A stretch of DNA of 64,000 nucleotides, taken from contig NW_025826215.1 in assembly GCF_002878395.1 (NCBI RefSeq), positions 339,995 through 403,994 of the forward strand. Reading direction: 5' to 3'. How positions within the stretch are numbered: the first letter of the stretch is position 1; every line of letters begins with the position of its first letter. The notes under the pieces were generated by a model. The model ran no database searches. It was not told where the DNA came from and worked only from the letters and a program-made list of their open reading frames with translations. Below are positions 1 through 12,002 of the stretch, piece after piece. The position numbers were made by a program, and so were the translations under genes. Source of the DNA: Capsicum annuum. Taxonomy: Eukaryota; Streptophyta; Magnoliopsida; Solanales; Solanaceae.

Positions 1-1391
1 TGAAAGCTCACCTCACAAGCAGCAGACCACTGAAATAAAATTTTATTCTGGGTCAATTTGGTCAACAAAGGGCAATAGTAAGAAACCCTCAATAAAACAC
101 CGATAATAACCAGCTAAGTCAACAAAACTCTAAATCTCAATGGGCAAAGTAGGTCTAGCCTAATCTTAAAATGCTGCCACCTTAGCTAGATCAACTATAA
201 TAACCTTCTTAGTCACCATGTTACCCAAGAAAGAAACAGACTCCAATAAAAACACATTTGGAGAACTTAGCATACAATATCTCATCCCTTAATCTCTTAA
301 GCAAAATTCACAAATGCTCTTCATGCTTAGCCTTACTCTTGGAATAAAAAAAGATACCATCTATAAATACAATGATAAAGGACTCGAGATACAGTCAGAA
401 CACCTAGTTTATCAACTCTATGAACATGTTCGGGGCATTGGTCAACCCAAAGGATATGACCAAGAACTCATAATGACCATATCGAGTCCGAAAAGTTGTA
501 TTCAGAATATCCAAAGCTCTAATCCTCAACTGGTGATAGCCAGATCTCAAATTAATCTTTGAAAACACTGTGACCCCCTAAAGTTAATCAAATAAATCAT
601 CAATAGAAGAAAGAGGATAATTATTCTTAATCATCACTTAGTTCATTTGCAAATAACCAATACACATACGTATAGACCCATCCTTTTCCTTCACAAACAA
701 GATAGGTGCACACCAAGGTGATACACTAGGTTGGATAAATCTCTTATCCAATAACTCCTGCAACTGATCCTTCAATTCCTTCAACTTGGTTGGGGCTATC
801 CTGTAAGGAGGAATAGAAATGGTCTTTGTACTCAGCTCAACATCAATTGCAAAATAAATATCATGGTCCGAAGGCATACCAAGAATATCCGTAGGGAACA
901 CATCCATAAACTCACGGACAATACAAACAGAAACCAAAAAAGGATGTAAAACAACACCTAGTATCACAAATATGAGCCAAATAAGATAAAAATCCCTTCT
1001 CAACCAATCTACACACCTAAACATAAAATATAACCCTTTTATGACCCCAAAAAAAACATCCTTCCAAGTTATCCTTAGCACACCCGGCGAAGTTAAAGTC
1101 ACAATCTTAGAAAAATAATCTAGGACAACATGATAAGGAGCCAACCAATCCATACCTAAAATAATATCAAAATCAACAATATCTAACATAAGCAAATGTA
1201 CCCCAATTCTCATGCCTAACAAAATTCACAACACAATATCGGTACACCCGATCTACCACTAAAAAATATCCTATAGGGGTAGATATAAGAATAGGTATGG
1301 TAAGAGACTCACCACTTGAATCAAAACCTATAGCAAAATATGTAGACACATAGGAGAAAGTCGATCTGAGGTCAAAATAACACAAATGCAT
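1..1391 (-). pseudogene. E0 Ty3/gypsy pol remnant (protease, reverse transcriptase, start of RNase H)
   Basis: This is a decayed retrotransposon polyprotein read right to left and cut by the window edge. The aspartic protease lies at about 1391-1100, with FDLRSTFSYVSTYF where the family has an Asp-Ser/Thr-Gly-type site, followed by DFDIILGMDWLAPYH. The linker and RT N-terminus lie at about 900-640 (PPYRIAPTKLKELKDQL, then PWCAPILFVKEKDGSIRMCI). RT continues to about position 150 after frameshifts, with [10 protein letters not shown] and SFGLTNAP recognisable. The catalytic motif near 355-366 reads FIDG where the family has F/Y-I/V-D-D, so the second catalytic Asp is lost. There are many stops. 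The motifs are those of the Tekay/Del-type chromoviruses of plants. Gag and the 5' LTR follow upstream in the expected order. RNase H and integrase would lie beyond the left edge. Confidence 0.88.
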
Positions 1392-1469
1392 ATCTAAAAT
1401 AAATGGGGACGATACTTGTGCTCAGAAGATCTAAAACCTCCCATCTGGCTTGGTGGCTATAGAATAACA

Positions 1470-2803
1470 CTAACCACGACCACCAACTGGCTGAGTAACC
1501 TTGCGACCACTACCATAGGCTCCATTACCTCTATGTATTGCACCTCCGGTAGTACCCCTATCTCTCATAGCCAATATAGGAGTATATCTAATCACATAGT
1601 AGAGATAGACCTTGGCCAAATGGCCAACCTTATAACACACATAACAAGCTCTACAACTCGCCTTAATAGGAGAAGATACCACTAGGCCCAAAGGACCACC
1701 TTGAATTATTGAATCAGAAGATCCACCACATGATATCTGTAAGTCCTCCTATACTAGCCTACCTAGATACCCACAAGAACCTCTAAAATCTCTACCATGA
1801 GGATCCTAACCTCTAAACCCACCCATACGGTGCACCTTCTTGGAACCTCCCTAAGATGCTCGAAGAATGTCCTCTTTCATCATCGCATGATCCACAATAC
1901 TTTTAAAGAATGCTTCAAACACAACTATCTGAGATGTATCCAACTAAAAGAAAGACATCCAATCCCTTTACAAACTTTGAAATCTTCTTAGACTCAGTGG
2001 AAATGCTAGTATAAAAATATCTGGACAAGGCATAGAAAAATGCCTTATACTCAACTACAGTCATGAACCCCTGCTCTAGGCGATCAAACTTATCATCCAT
2101 CTGATCTCTCAGTCTTTAAGGGATAAATCTCTCTAATAAGGCATCGTCAAACTGATCCTACATCATCTCAGGAGAATTAAGAGATCTATAATAAATAAGA
2201 GATATCCACCAATCTCTAGTAGTATCTCTTAATTGATAAGTAGTATAAGCGACCCCAACGAACCTAAATTATGCTACTTCTCATGATAGTTGATCAAAAA
2301 CCCATAGTCATTCTCATCCATAGCACCACTGAATCTAGGAGAAACCAAACGAGTAAATCTCTCAAACCTTTTTCGATGCTCAAAAGACATAACTGTGCTC
2401 GTAGCAAAAGGAGACATAGTGAAATTGGCAGGCTGAGATCCCATATGAAGAGGTAACATAGATGGAGGCTGAACTCCTAAACTCAAAACACTATTCTTAG
2501 ATTTCAGCGTTGAAATTGGAATAATACTCGGGGTTTGAGGAGTACCTAAAATAGAAGCAGGTGAAACTAGAGGATCCACACTCAGAACTAGAGGAACAGC
2601 CGACATAACCAAAGAAGAACACTCTAAGTGAGTTAGCAAATGCACCAATAACCCTTCCAAGACTGTGGCAAAAGAACTCTGAGGAACTGGAGCTAAACCT
2701 GCACCCTCAACATACTTAACCTGAGGCTGACGAGAGAGTCCCCTAGTACTCCTCCAAGATGGGGTTGATCTACAAGCTCATACACTCTCTTGGGTCCATC
2801 CAT
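1470..2803 (-). pseudogene. E0 Ty3/gypsy gag remnant
   Basis: This is the capsid/nucleocapsid polyprotein of E0, broken by stops. The start is taken at the ATG at 2803 (minus), which opens MDGPKRVYELVDQPHLGG, about 260 bp inside the primer site. The N-terminal part is Pro/Ser/Leu-rich (about 2660-2270) and ends in RLVSPRFSGAMDENDYGFL. A retrotransposon-gag segment follows at about 2100-1915 (LEQGFMTVVEYKAFFYALSRY). A zinc-knuckle relic lies near 1640-1610 and reads CYVCYKVGHLAKVYLYY, so it keeps Cys, Cys and His but has lost the last Cys. The order gag, then protease, then RT matches Ty3/gypsy. Confidence 0.82.
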
Positions 2804-3060
2804 GGCTCAAGGCTCGCCCTGTGAGTAAAGGCTCTACATCTTACTCTTGCAAGACCTAGTCAACATTATCTATGAAAAAGAGTGAAACATAACTTAGAAC
2901 AAAAGGTATAAAATAAATATGCACGATAAGGTATAAAATGAGAAAAGTTTCCTAAAGACATCTTATAGCCTCTCAAAGATAGATATGAATGTCTACATAC
3001 CAATCTGCAAGACTCTATTAGACATCTTATTCTTACACTATTAAGACCAGTGAATGTGGC

Positions 3061-3076
3061 TGATCTGATACTAATT
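3061..3076 (-). other. E0 primer-binding site (tRNA-iMet type, degenerate)
   Basis: Read on the minus strand, this stretch gives TTAGTATCAGATCAG directly after the LTR end. It resembles the plant iMet primer site TGGTATCAGAGC with a few changes. Its position next to the LTR terminus fixes the element's orientation as minus. Confidence 0.75.
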
Positions 3077-3865
3077 TGTCATGACCTAAAAACCAAAGGT
3101 CATGATGATACTTTTTGTAGTGAACCCTAACAAGTAAGACTACCACCCAAACTGGTACACAAAAGGGAAAAGACAAAACTACTCCCATGATAAAGCTCAT
3201 AGAATGAAGCTGAACCAAATAAGAATAATAAATGCAAAAAGAATATAATCAACAATAAAGACATATCTCCTAAAACCTGATGTCAATAGTATAAGAACGT
3301 ATCTAGTAGACCTCAAATCCAAATAAAATACATAAGAAATACAATAGATACAACTCTATCTCTGAAAATTAGTAAAGACATAGTCTAATAATAGAGAAAG
3401 ATAGTAAAACATATCTGGACGCTTGAAAATCATCCACTACCCTAAAAGCATTAACAATCGCCTGAGTCAAGCAACGTAGGGTACACCTGAACCTGAATCT
3501 ACACTAGGGTACAGTAGGAGTGAGTACGGTCCACTTGTACTCAGTAGGTATCATAGGCTGATTGAGCAAAGTGGAAAATAAGACATAAAAATGCACACTA
3601 AGGGCACGTCACCTGTAGTAAAAAAAAATGTCCCACAATGATATCCCACACCGCTTGCACTAACAGTTCTCATATATCACATATATTTTAATGAACCAAA
3701 AAAACCCACAAATGTACAATATACCACATCCAAGTAGGAAAAGAAAGGACAATATACATACAATTTCATTGAGCACAAGTATAAAAAGATAGAATAATTA
3801 GGTAGGTAATAAGTTAAATCAAAAATACAATCACATCGCAACCATAATGAAGTAAATATAGTTGG

Positions 3866-3900
3866 ATTGATTATGATGATGATGTTGATGATGATGATGC
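3866..3900. repeat. GAT/ATG trinucleotide microsatellite in the E0 LTR
   Basis: An imperfect (GAT)n run interrupted by GTT. It produces no credible protein and is a simple sequence within the LTR. Confidence 0.8.
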
Positions 3901-4208
3901 ATGAGGTTGTCACACAACCTTCGAGACCATCACACAGTCTTCATATACACCTATAGAGGCATGTCTACCAATGTAGGACCTATGGAGGGTTCATCAACCC
4001 ATATACAATACATACATCATATATACTCCCTCGAATATCCCTTGGAGAGGGTTTTATAAGATGTCATAATATTTTATCTTGGCACATCCCTCGGGAAGGG
4101 TTTTAAAAAGGTGTTGCCAGTGTTTCACAGATGTTGCCATAGTGGTAAGAATGTTTTATGAATGAGTAAGATATGAGGATGTAATTCTCACAACTAATAA
4201 AAATTAAT

Positions 4209-4305
4209 ATTTCCACAACCAACCACATAATGTATTTCCACAACCAACCATAATGATGTATTTCCACAACCATCTACAATGTATATTCCATAACCACGTG
4301 AGCCA
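4209..4305. repeat. Short tandem array, about 25-bp unit, four imperfect copies
   Basis: Units beginning ATTTCCACAACCAACC start at 4209, 4234 and 4260, with a decayed fourth (ATTCCATAACCACG) near 4285. The array sits inside the E0 LTR. A minus-strand reading frame through it yields a repetitive Trp/Gly-rich peptide that is a by-product of the array. Confidence 0.85.
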
Positions 4306-5989
4306 ATATTCACTCATTATTTCCACCATCCTTGAAATTCCATATGATTCATATGCCAAATAAAGTATGAATATAACACAATACACCAATGGTACCACAA
4401 TTGGCATTTAAATAACACATTACAATTATTCACATGTATTTTAGACTATCAACATCACACAAGACCTCACACAGTTACATTAATCACATAATATCTCAAA
4501 ACTTATAATTACATCACATATAGGCCCCACACAGGCACAACACATTAATATAGCCAAATTAATGATTAGATCTCATCCCCTTAACATGCATTTTTATATA
4601 AATTAACCACCCATCCCAGTTCGAAAGAGTTAAGCCATAACCTACCACGAATGATGAAACCAGCCTGCTGCACTTCAAACACAAAGCCTAACACCTCACG
4701 AACAGACCCAAAATTAACTAAAACATAAGAATATAAAGTCTACATGTTAAAAGGAAGCCAATGACACCTATATTATCTATTTTTAAATTGGGGTCAAAAT
4801 GGACCCCCAAAAAAGGTTTTTCAAAAAAGGCAAAATTGTAACTTTATTTCAAAAATGTGTTCCTTCTACTTTTATGAACCTTCATCTAAAAAAACAAGTA
4901 AAATTGAGCTAAAAACAAGGTCCAAATCTAAGAAAAGAATTTTTAAACTTTATCGAATAAAACCTTCAAAATCCACTTTTAAATCATGGATCAAAGTTGT
5001 TTTGAAGGTGAAACTGAGGAAAAATTAGTAACAATGGGGTTAGGAACATTATTCAAGTGAAAAGGAGTGAAATTGGGATTTAAAATCAAGCCCTAAGATT
5101 TTGGGGGTTTGATCAATTAATCATGAAATTCAACTAAGGGTGGATTTTGACCTTAAATCCATAAAAGAATCAAGAAATGAATGTTAATATAGCTTCCCAA
5201 GCACTCAAAACCTTCAATTTCAAGATATCACAATAGTATAGGATTTTTTTCTCTGAAGCTATAGATGAAAAATAAGCTAATTTGCGATCTAAGGCATCTA
5301 TTTATACTCCTTTAAGGTAAACAGGTATTACAGTCGCATACCCATGTGAAATCGCACACTCTAGAATCTAGAGGAGGTTTGGAGATTGATAATACCCTTA
5401 GTGAAATTGCACTACCCTCTCTGCACATGCTAGTGCGGTCGCCCGTCAAATGGTGCGATCGTTGATGCACCAGAAACCAACAGAAACTTGAAAATTCTTC
5501 CAAGTTTCTGCCAAAGCCTCAGGACTTATTTGGAATCCGATATACAATAAAAAAAAAACTACAACCACACTAAATTTGATTCTTTGGACTTAATGGTGAT
5601 ATCAAATTTTTGAAAAGTCATCATTTCAAAGAGTTGACCTCTATAATCCAAAATTATAATTTTCCAAACCAAGGGCCAAAATGAGATTTAAAATCCATAA
5701 AATTGCACCGAATATATTACAACCCTAAAATTGACAATACAGATCTGTTGGCACAGTTCATTCATCCATTTGTCTTAAGTATCAAAAGATTACCACTGAA
5801 GTTCAGAATAAGGCTTTCAAAGCCTCCAAAAGCCACAATATTGCATAAAAGGCACAAAAATGCACCGAAAACCATTAGTTTAACTCCAACACCCTACAAA
5901 TACTATAATTCAACTATGGGGAGGAGTAAAATAGTCAAATCACACACATACACATTTGTTATATGACATCAAAAATTTTGGTCGTTACA

Positions 5990-7824
5990 AGGAGATGGTG
6001 ATGAAGCTAGTCCCATAATAAAATATGGAGATCATTCAAAAGTTTTATGTCAATCTCCCTATTATTGTTTGGTCAGTCCCCCTCCTCACTATGCATATCT
6101 AAGGAAAAAATATCATAGTGGATTCAACAACTATTAATGAAGATCTAGGGGCCTCTAACCTCTTAAATATTGTTGTTGAAGCTAAAGCCCAGGAGACAGA
6201 CTTACAATAAGTGGATAGGGTCTTATCAATGAAGGATCAAGAAAATAAAGTGAAGTGGTCGGGCCTAAAAGGGACCAAGAGTGCTTATTTTCAAAGGAGG
6301 CTAAGGTGTGGCTACAAGTCATGTCCCAAAGCATTCATCCTTCAGGAAACATGAAAAGTATGGTTTTCCACCAGGTTATGATGATGGTGTATACTCTAGT
6401 GTGGATCTAGATGAATGTGGGGGAATATATCATGGAGTAGTGGCACAACACTTATGCCTAAGAGAGTTTGGTGAGGAATATTTTCTTGCCTTCTTTGATT
6501 ACTGAGCTGTACAAGTGGGTGAACATACCTAAAGAGGATTATGACACTATAGCGGAGTGTGATGTGGTGTACAAACTATATAAGGGCATGGGAACATGGT
6601 ACAAGGTAAGAAGAAAAGAAGACAAAAGAAGAAGGTGAGAGTAGTTGGTATGATGGCTTGAGGATTCTAGCATCTCAATCAAACCACTAGTCAGGTTTTT
6701 TTTGGTTTGTGGTTTGATTCAATTTTGCTTTATTTTTGTTCACCCTACCCAAAAATATTGAATTTAAGTCCTGGGAAGGGACAAATTCCTAACTGAGACC
6801 GCTTTTCTCTTAACTGAGCTCTTTCCCCTTAAATGAGTCTTACACAACTTAAGTCTAGATTAGTCGGGGCAAGTGAGTTACAAATTCACATCGTGTAAAC
6901 TCATGAAAAGGTTAAGAGATTCCCTACCAGAATTATTTTTATTTTGAGGTTCAAACTTGAAATTTTCAGTTAAAGATAGATGAATCCTGCCTGTTCAACC
7001 GATTGTGATGACTTCGACATCATTATAATGGTTTTATTGACATATCATAGTGTTGTTTTCCTAAAAAAAAGTGACTTATGAAATGTACTAAGGGTTAGTG
7101 CATTAAATTTTAATTGTAAATTTGGACATCTAGTGTTTCTTATAGACCATATATATTATTTATAGTATAAGTTGATATTCAAAATATACTGAAACTAATC
7201 ATAGAGATGTATAAACTTTTAGTATTGTGTAATGAATATGGAGTAGAGATCTAGTGCAACAATTTTGCATTTTTAATAGTGTACATAAACTACAACGGAC
7301 CCATAATGACATATTAGACAAAAACTCACTATACTTATGATAATATTAAGAGCTGCTAAAGGAAACTTCTCTGATATTCATGAGCCATTAAAAAAAATCT
7401 TTGGTTTACAATTTGTAGCAAATGAAAGAAAATTCTACAAGTTGTATTTCAACCTTTTATTATTTTCACTTTTTCCCAACAATGTTAACATCAAGACTCT
7501 TTTTAAGTATTGCAAATTCTAGAAGAAACTTAGTCTCATGGCAAAGAAAGGTTACGTATATTTCATGGTAATTAGTAATTCTTCATCCTTAATCAGAGGT
7601 TTCAAGTTTGAGTTATGGATATTGAACTAGAATTTCGTAAGGAGTGTTATACCCTAAAGGGGACACTTTCAAGCATGAATCTGAATTATTCAGCCCAAAA
7701 GCGAGTACTGAATGAAAATAGAAGTTATCAGTTTAACCTTTCACAATCAAATGATTAGTATGTATGATATGTTAATTTATTACCGAATGAAAATTATCAT
7801 ATACTTCATTTATTTCAATCAGTT
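5990..7824. other. Unassigned DNA between E0 and E1
   Basis: No LTR, RT or host domain was recognised. A plus-strand reading frame at 6308-6505 (65 codons) contains GFPPGYDDGVYSSVDLDECGG and continues a longer, frameshifted stretch that may begin near 6200. It could be a decayed element protein or a gene fragment, but I cannot name the family. The remainder is AT-rich with scattered stops. Before E1 inserted, this DNA was continuous with the sequence after 31654. Confidence 0.45.
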
Positions 7825-8497
7825 TGATACAATCCAAATTAGATCAAGACTTTTACTAGAACTCAAGCCTGAGAGCTCCAATGTATCCAAGGATTGTTCA
7901 TGAAGTGGGAGATACTTGAAGAAGTTTTCTTACCATCAAGAGGGTGGAATGTGATAATGATCGCACTCATATTGGGTCAAGGACTGATGGAGGAGCCAAG
8001 GGAATGAAAAACTAGGCTAGAAATCTTCGTTGAAGGGATATGCGCCCAAGGCTCTTTGGATCCGCCATTGAACCACTCTAGCATTTCAAGAGCAGGTCAA
8101 AACAGCCCCTAATGGGATTTTTCTTGTAATTGGGTCACTTTTGGACCTTAAATGTATATTGATTAGCCTAAATTATAAATACTTGAGAGCTATCTTATTT
8201 TCTTAGTTTTACTTGATTATTGATGAATTGATAAATGCCTCTCTATTGAGTGAAAGTGTTGGACAACTTTTGTTGAACTCTTGTTTATGAACGTTGGTTT
8301 AGAGGGCGTTCATCTCCCTCTTGGCTGCCGTAAGAATTAGGTGTTAAGTTAACTTGTAATTAAGTGTATTAGGATTTAATATATCATTTTGTTCTTAGTT
8401 ACTTCTTCTTCTTGTGTCTAATTATCTATCTCTTTATCGATTATCTGTTACTTGCTTTCGTAGTTCATTTCTAGTTTTGTAGTTCTGATTCTTATCA
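7825..8497 (+). repeat. E1 5' LTR
   Basis: It begins TGATACAATCC and ends TTCTTATCA. It aligns along its length with 30993-31654, including the shared blocks CCATCAAGAGGGTG, GGAGCCAAGGGAATG and GTTCATCTCCCTCT. Homology fades immediately upstream of 7825, which supports the boundary. A TATAAATACTTG at about 8175 is the probable promoter. Confidence 0.88.
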
Positions 8498-8499
8498 TT

Positions 8500-8511
8500 T
8501 GATATCAGAGA
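8500..8511 (+). other. E1 primer-binding site (tRNA-iMet type)
   Basis: TGATATCAGAGA differs from TGGTATCAGAGC at two positions and lies two bases after the LTR end. Confidence 0.82.
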
Positions 8512-9636
8512 TGAGCTTGATTTCATTCCTACAAAATCTTGGGTCTACTCATCTTGAAAAATCAAAATCACAAAAAAATATTACTATCAATATTTTAGGT
8601 CTTGGGTTAAATTTTGAGTTTTCTTGTATTTCTAGTATTAGATTTGAGTTTCCTAATAGTATTAGGGTCCATATATCAAATTTAAACTAAATTGGAGTGA
8701 TATTGAGTCTTATACTATCATTGGAAGCTTGGGTTTGAAGAAGTTTAAAGTGGGTTGCAAGATTTGAAGTCTTGGGCGATGAATATGAGCAAAATAATAT
8801 GTAGAATGAGTTTCGAATAATGAAAGGTGCATAGTTCAAAGTTTCAGCTCATTCCGGCTAAGGTGCTCTTAGTGTTCTTGAAGAAGCTTGATATCTTTAT
8901 CTTGAAAGTTCATCCAAAAGTGAGTTTTGACCCAAAAAACAAAAAGAAAGAAAAGAGTGAAAAGGTGTTTGTACTAGAGCATCTCCAAAGGATTCCAAGC
9001 ACATTCCAATAGAAGAGTGTAAAGGAGACCAATCAAGGGGAATTTTCATCCTTTTGGCAAGCAAGGGCGGACAACTTTCCCTTGACCTACACCCAAGATG
9101 TGTTGCAGCTGCTCCCAGCCTGCTGCTGTACCTCAAGGCTATCTAAGGCTCCTCCTATACCCAACCTATGTTGGACATGCACTAGGGTTGCTGCCATATC
9201 TCAAGGCAGTGAGCAGTCTTTCCCTCCTACGTTAGAAGTACTCTTGACCTGTGCCCAAGGTGTGTGATACCTCCCAAATGAACAGATCAAGCCTCCCTAA
9301 CATCAAATTCAACAACTAGTAATTCACCTACTAAGTTGGTTGATTATTTATTAAGTTCGAATTTTTCATCATCCGATTTCTTTCAAGCTTTTCTGTTTTT
9401 CATATCATTTTTAATTCTTGATACAAGTCCTTACATCTTTAATTTAATCCTTCAAACAAGAATCCAATCCGATCAAGAGTAGCACTTGACACCTCAATTA
9501 CCACATAGAGTATAAACCATCTTTAAACATTTGTGAACCAAGTGTAAGGTAAACAAAGGTATGAAGAGTCGTGAGGTTAACTTCTCTAACGCTAATGTGT
9601 TTGTTGTCTTTGTGAGTGTCATTCTTCATAGGTATA
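8512..9636 (+). other. E1 5' untranslated leader
   Basis: This is the stretch between the primer site and the first gag ATG. Short reading frames on both strands have no recognisable domain. A 9080-9260 part holds two related passages (CTTGACCTACACCCAAG and CTTGACCTGTGCCCAAGG), a possible diverged internal repeat. Confidence 0.55.
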
Positions 9637-11160
9637 ATGGCTATGAAAGGCAAAACTTTGCAAACCATGGAAAACCACTCAACAAGTGTTAATTTTAGCG
9701 GCCATTGAAACTCTCAACCGTAATTCCATGGACCTAAAGATAAATTCCCTTGACCTTAAGATGGATTCCCTTAAAGGGAGTGTGTAACTCATAGGTAGAA
9801 GAGGGGATAATGTGGAAGGTCGACTAAATTAATCCCTATCCATACCTCAACACTACTATGCCTCGACTAGTTGGCATGTCCAAATCATTCCATTTGCATT
9901 CCCTAAAAAAACCTTCACTAAATGATTAATCCACCCATATAAGCACATGATTCCATCTCTCAAGCCACTACCAATCCACAAAACCAAAATCCCTTTCTAA
10001 CACTCCAACCTCAATTCAACCAAACACGATAATATGAACCTCAAAATCAAATACCCCAACCTCTACTAAACTAAATTCCCCTATTTCAAACACCCCTTAA
10101 CCAAAAGTAACCCATCCAAATAAAATAAGAAGATGGAGAAGAACTATAAGAGGAGTATGGACCATTCAATGATACCGACGTGTTGGCAGAGAAAATAAGA
10201 GATAGACCAATATATCAAAAAAGTTATCTAGGTCGAGGATAAAGATTTTTTCCGGTGCTTAAAGGTAGAGAAAACTTGGGAAACCAACCCCAAGGTTATG
10301 ATCAATTGAACCAATAAGGTAATAGGGATCGAGATGTGGGTATCAATTTAATCAAGGTTAGTATTCTAACTTTCAAAGGCAAGAGTGATCCAGAAACTTA
10401 TCTCTCGTGGGATTTCTCTTGTGAAAGGATCTTCTAAGTTAATAATATATTCAAAGATAAGAAGATTTGCTATGGCATATCTCACTTTGAAGGTATGCCA
10501 ATATGTGGTGGGATTATGTCAAGATGTTTATAAATGCATTGAATAATGGACAACCATCCCTGTGGGATGCATTGAAGGGACTCGTGAGATAAAAGTATGG
10601 GTCGTAGAGGAATATACATGAGCTACTTACCAAGTTATACAACCTGAGGCAAGTAATAAAGAGTGTCTTGGCCTAATAAGATGAATTCTAACAATTGATC
10701 TTGAAGCTTGATCATCGTGACAACATGAACCATGATATCATATGCTTCAAGGTTAGGTTGAACAAAGAAATATCCTCATGTATGACTATCCATAAGTTTG
10801 AAACCATAGAAGAAATATTCCAAGGAGCCTTGGATATTGAGAGGAATATCAAAGAAAGGGAAACTTACAAGCCAAAAGGGTACTCATCTACCAACACTTG
10901 GAGTAAGAGTAAAGAGGTAGCTCAGTCATTATAGGCATGGAAAAAGAACAAGGACTACAAGTCCAATGACAAGAATCCCATCTAGAAGACCACTCCAAAG
11001 TATCCATCAATGAATAAAGGTAACAAATATCCTACTCTCAATTCTAAAGATTTTCAAAGTTATAAATGTCAAGGATGGAGACATAAGTCAAATGAATATC
11101 CCAATTGGAGAAATATGATCCTTGGGAAGGGAAATTATATTACCTTGTAGAAGAGGTGGG
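9637..11160 (+). pseudogene. E1 gag remnant
   Basis: The ATG at 9637 opens MAMKGKTLQTMENHS, and stops follow soon after. The retrotransposon-gag domain is clear at about 10330-10940: SDPETYLSWDFSCERIF, then GMPIWWDYVKMF, then ITIPDF-free text ending in FETIEEIFQGALDIERNIKER after frameshifts. A basic linker leads to a CCHC-type knuckle at about 11060-11105, which reads YKCQGWRHKSNEYPNW; its GH is now RH and its last Cys is Tyr. Gag forms the virus-like particle in intact relatives. Stops such as those at 10430, 10585 and 10935 disable this copy. Confidence 0.83.
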
Positions 11161-11329
11161 ATTGAAATATTAGAAGGATAAAAAAGCCCAAGATAGAGAG
11201 GGGCCCAAGAATATGAGCAAGCAGAGAAGGATAATGGAGATACTTGGCCTCAAAATAGAGAGTATAAAGTTCCAAACTTTATTGTGAGGCGTGCAATGAT
11301 TAGTAAGGAACTAGATAATCCTAGTCAAA

Positions 11330-12002
11330 GGGAGAATCTATTCCATACTAAATGTTGTATAAAGTAAAACATGTGCTCTTTGATCATTGATAGAGAAAGT
11401 TGTGCTAACGTGGCTAGTGCTACTTTAGTTGATTTCTTAAAGTTTCCTATAAACCAAACATGACACACCAAATGAGCTTCAAATTAAGTGATTGTGGTGA
11501 GTAAACGGTGACTAGGAAAGTGGCAATTTAGTTCAAAGTTAGGAATTATCATAATGAGGTTTATTATGACATGATAGCCATACAAGGTTATCATTTCTTA
11601 CATGGGAGTCCATGGCAATATAATCGTTCAACCAAGCATGATGGGAGACCAATTGATATTATTTTAAGCTGAATGGTCAAATATTCACTCTTTATCTGCT
11701 TTTCCCATCTCATATGAAGGAGGGTCACCAAAAGCTAAGAAAATTAAAAAAAAAAGGGAAAGAAACAAGGTGAGGAAAGGAGAAGGATGAAGAAGAGGAG
11801 AAGAAAGAGTTGAAAGAGAAGAGTCCTTTGGAGATGTTGGCTAGGGAAAAAGATCTTTTCAAGGAGCATGATGACAAAATACAGATGTTCCTCCAAGCCT
11901 ATGGTTTTTATTTTAACCATTCTATATCTCCTATCCCCGATTCTATTACCATTGTTTTGCAGGATTATGAAGATGTGTTACCTAGGGATTATTCCCACTT
12001 CG
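11330..12002 (+). pseudogene. E1 protease and start of reverse transcriptase (left half of split pol)
   Basis: The protease region begins near LFHTKCCIK and contains CSLIIDRESCANVASAT, where the family catalytic DGGS/DSGS-type site is DRES. It continues to HFLHGSPWQYNRSTKHDGR (family: LLGRPW-type flap region). The linker before RT follows at 11810-12002 (PIPDSITIVLQDYEDVLPRDY). The reading stops at 12002 because E2 is inserted. The matching continuation, starting IQEIEHQINFVLG, is at 28472. Confidence 0.83.

Larger units (their letters stand above)
3077..5989 (-). mobile_element. E0 5' LTR (2.9 kb)
   Basis: On the minus strand this repeat begins TGTAACGACC (at 5989) and ends GGTCATGACA (at 3077), the TG...CA ends expected of an LTR. 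The primer site abuts it at 3076. A TATAAATA box on the minus strand at 5299-5306 is the likely U3 promoter. About 25-170 bp upstream of it lie several short modules containing GCGATC, TCGCAC and TCGCAT (5330-5470). The rest is non-coding, with a GAT-rich microsatellite and a 25-bp tandem array near the R/U5 side. The partner LTR lies outside the window, so no target duplication can be checked; the five bases after it are AGGAG (5990-5994). Confidence 0.85.

Noticed and set aside
4209..4305. Short array considered as CRISPR-like repeat
   Set aside because: Units are contiguous without spacers and the context is a plant LTR.
4204..4407. Trp/Gly-rich repeat peptide on the minus strand
   Set aside because: It is a product of the 25-bp tandem array in a non-coding LTR.
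7761..7840. E1 5' LTR start at 7761 (TGTATGATAT)
   Set aside because: Alignment with the 3' copy is poor upstream of 7825, while 7825 has the TG start, and the 3' counterpart has an adjacent PPT and matching AGTT flanks.
9930..10130. Pro/Asn/Gln-rich translation upstream of E1 gag as a separate gene
   Set aside because: It lies between the gag ATG and the gag domain and is best read as the variable N-terminal gag part with frameshifts.
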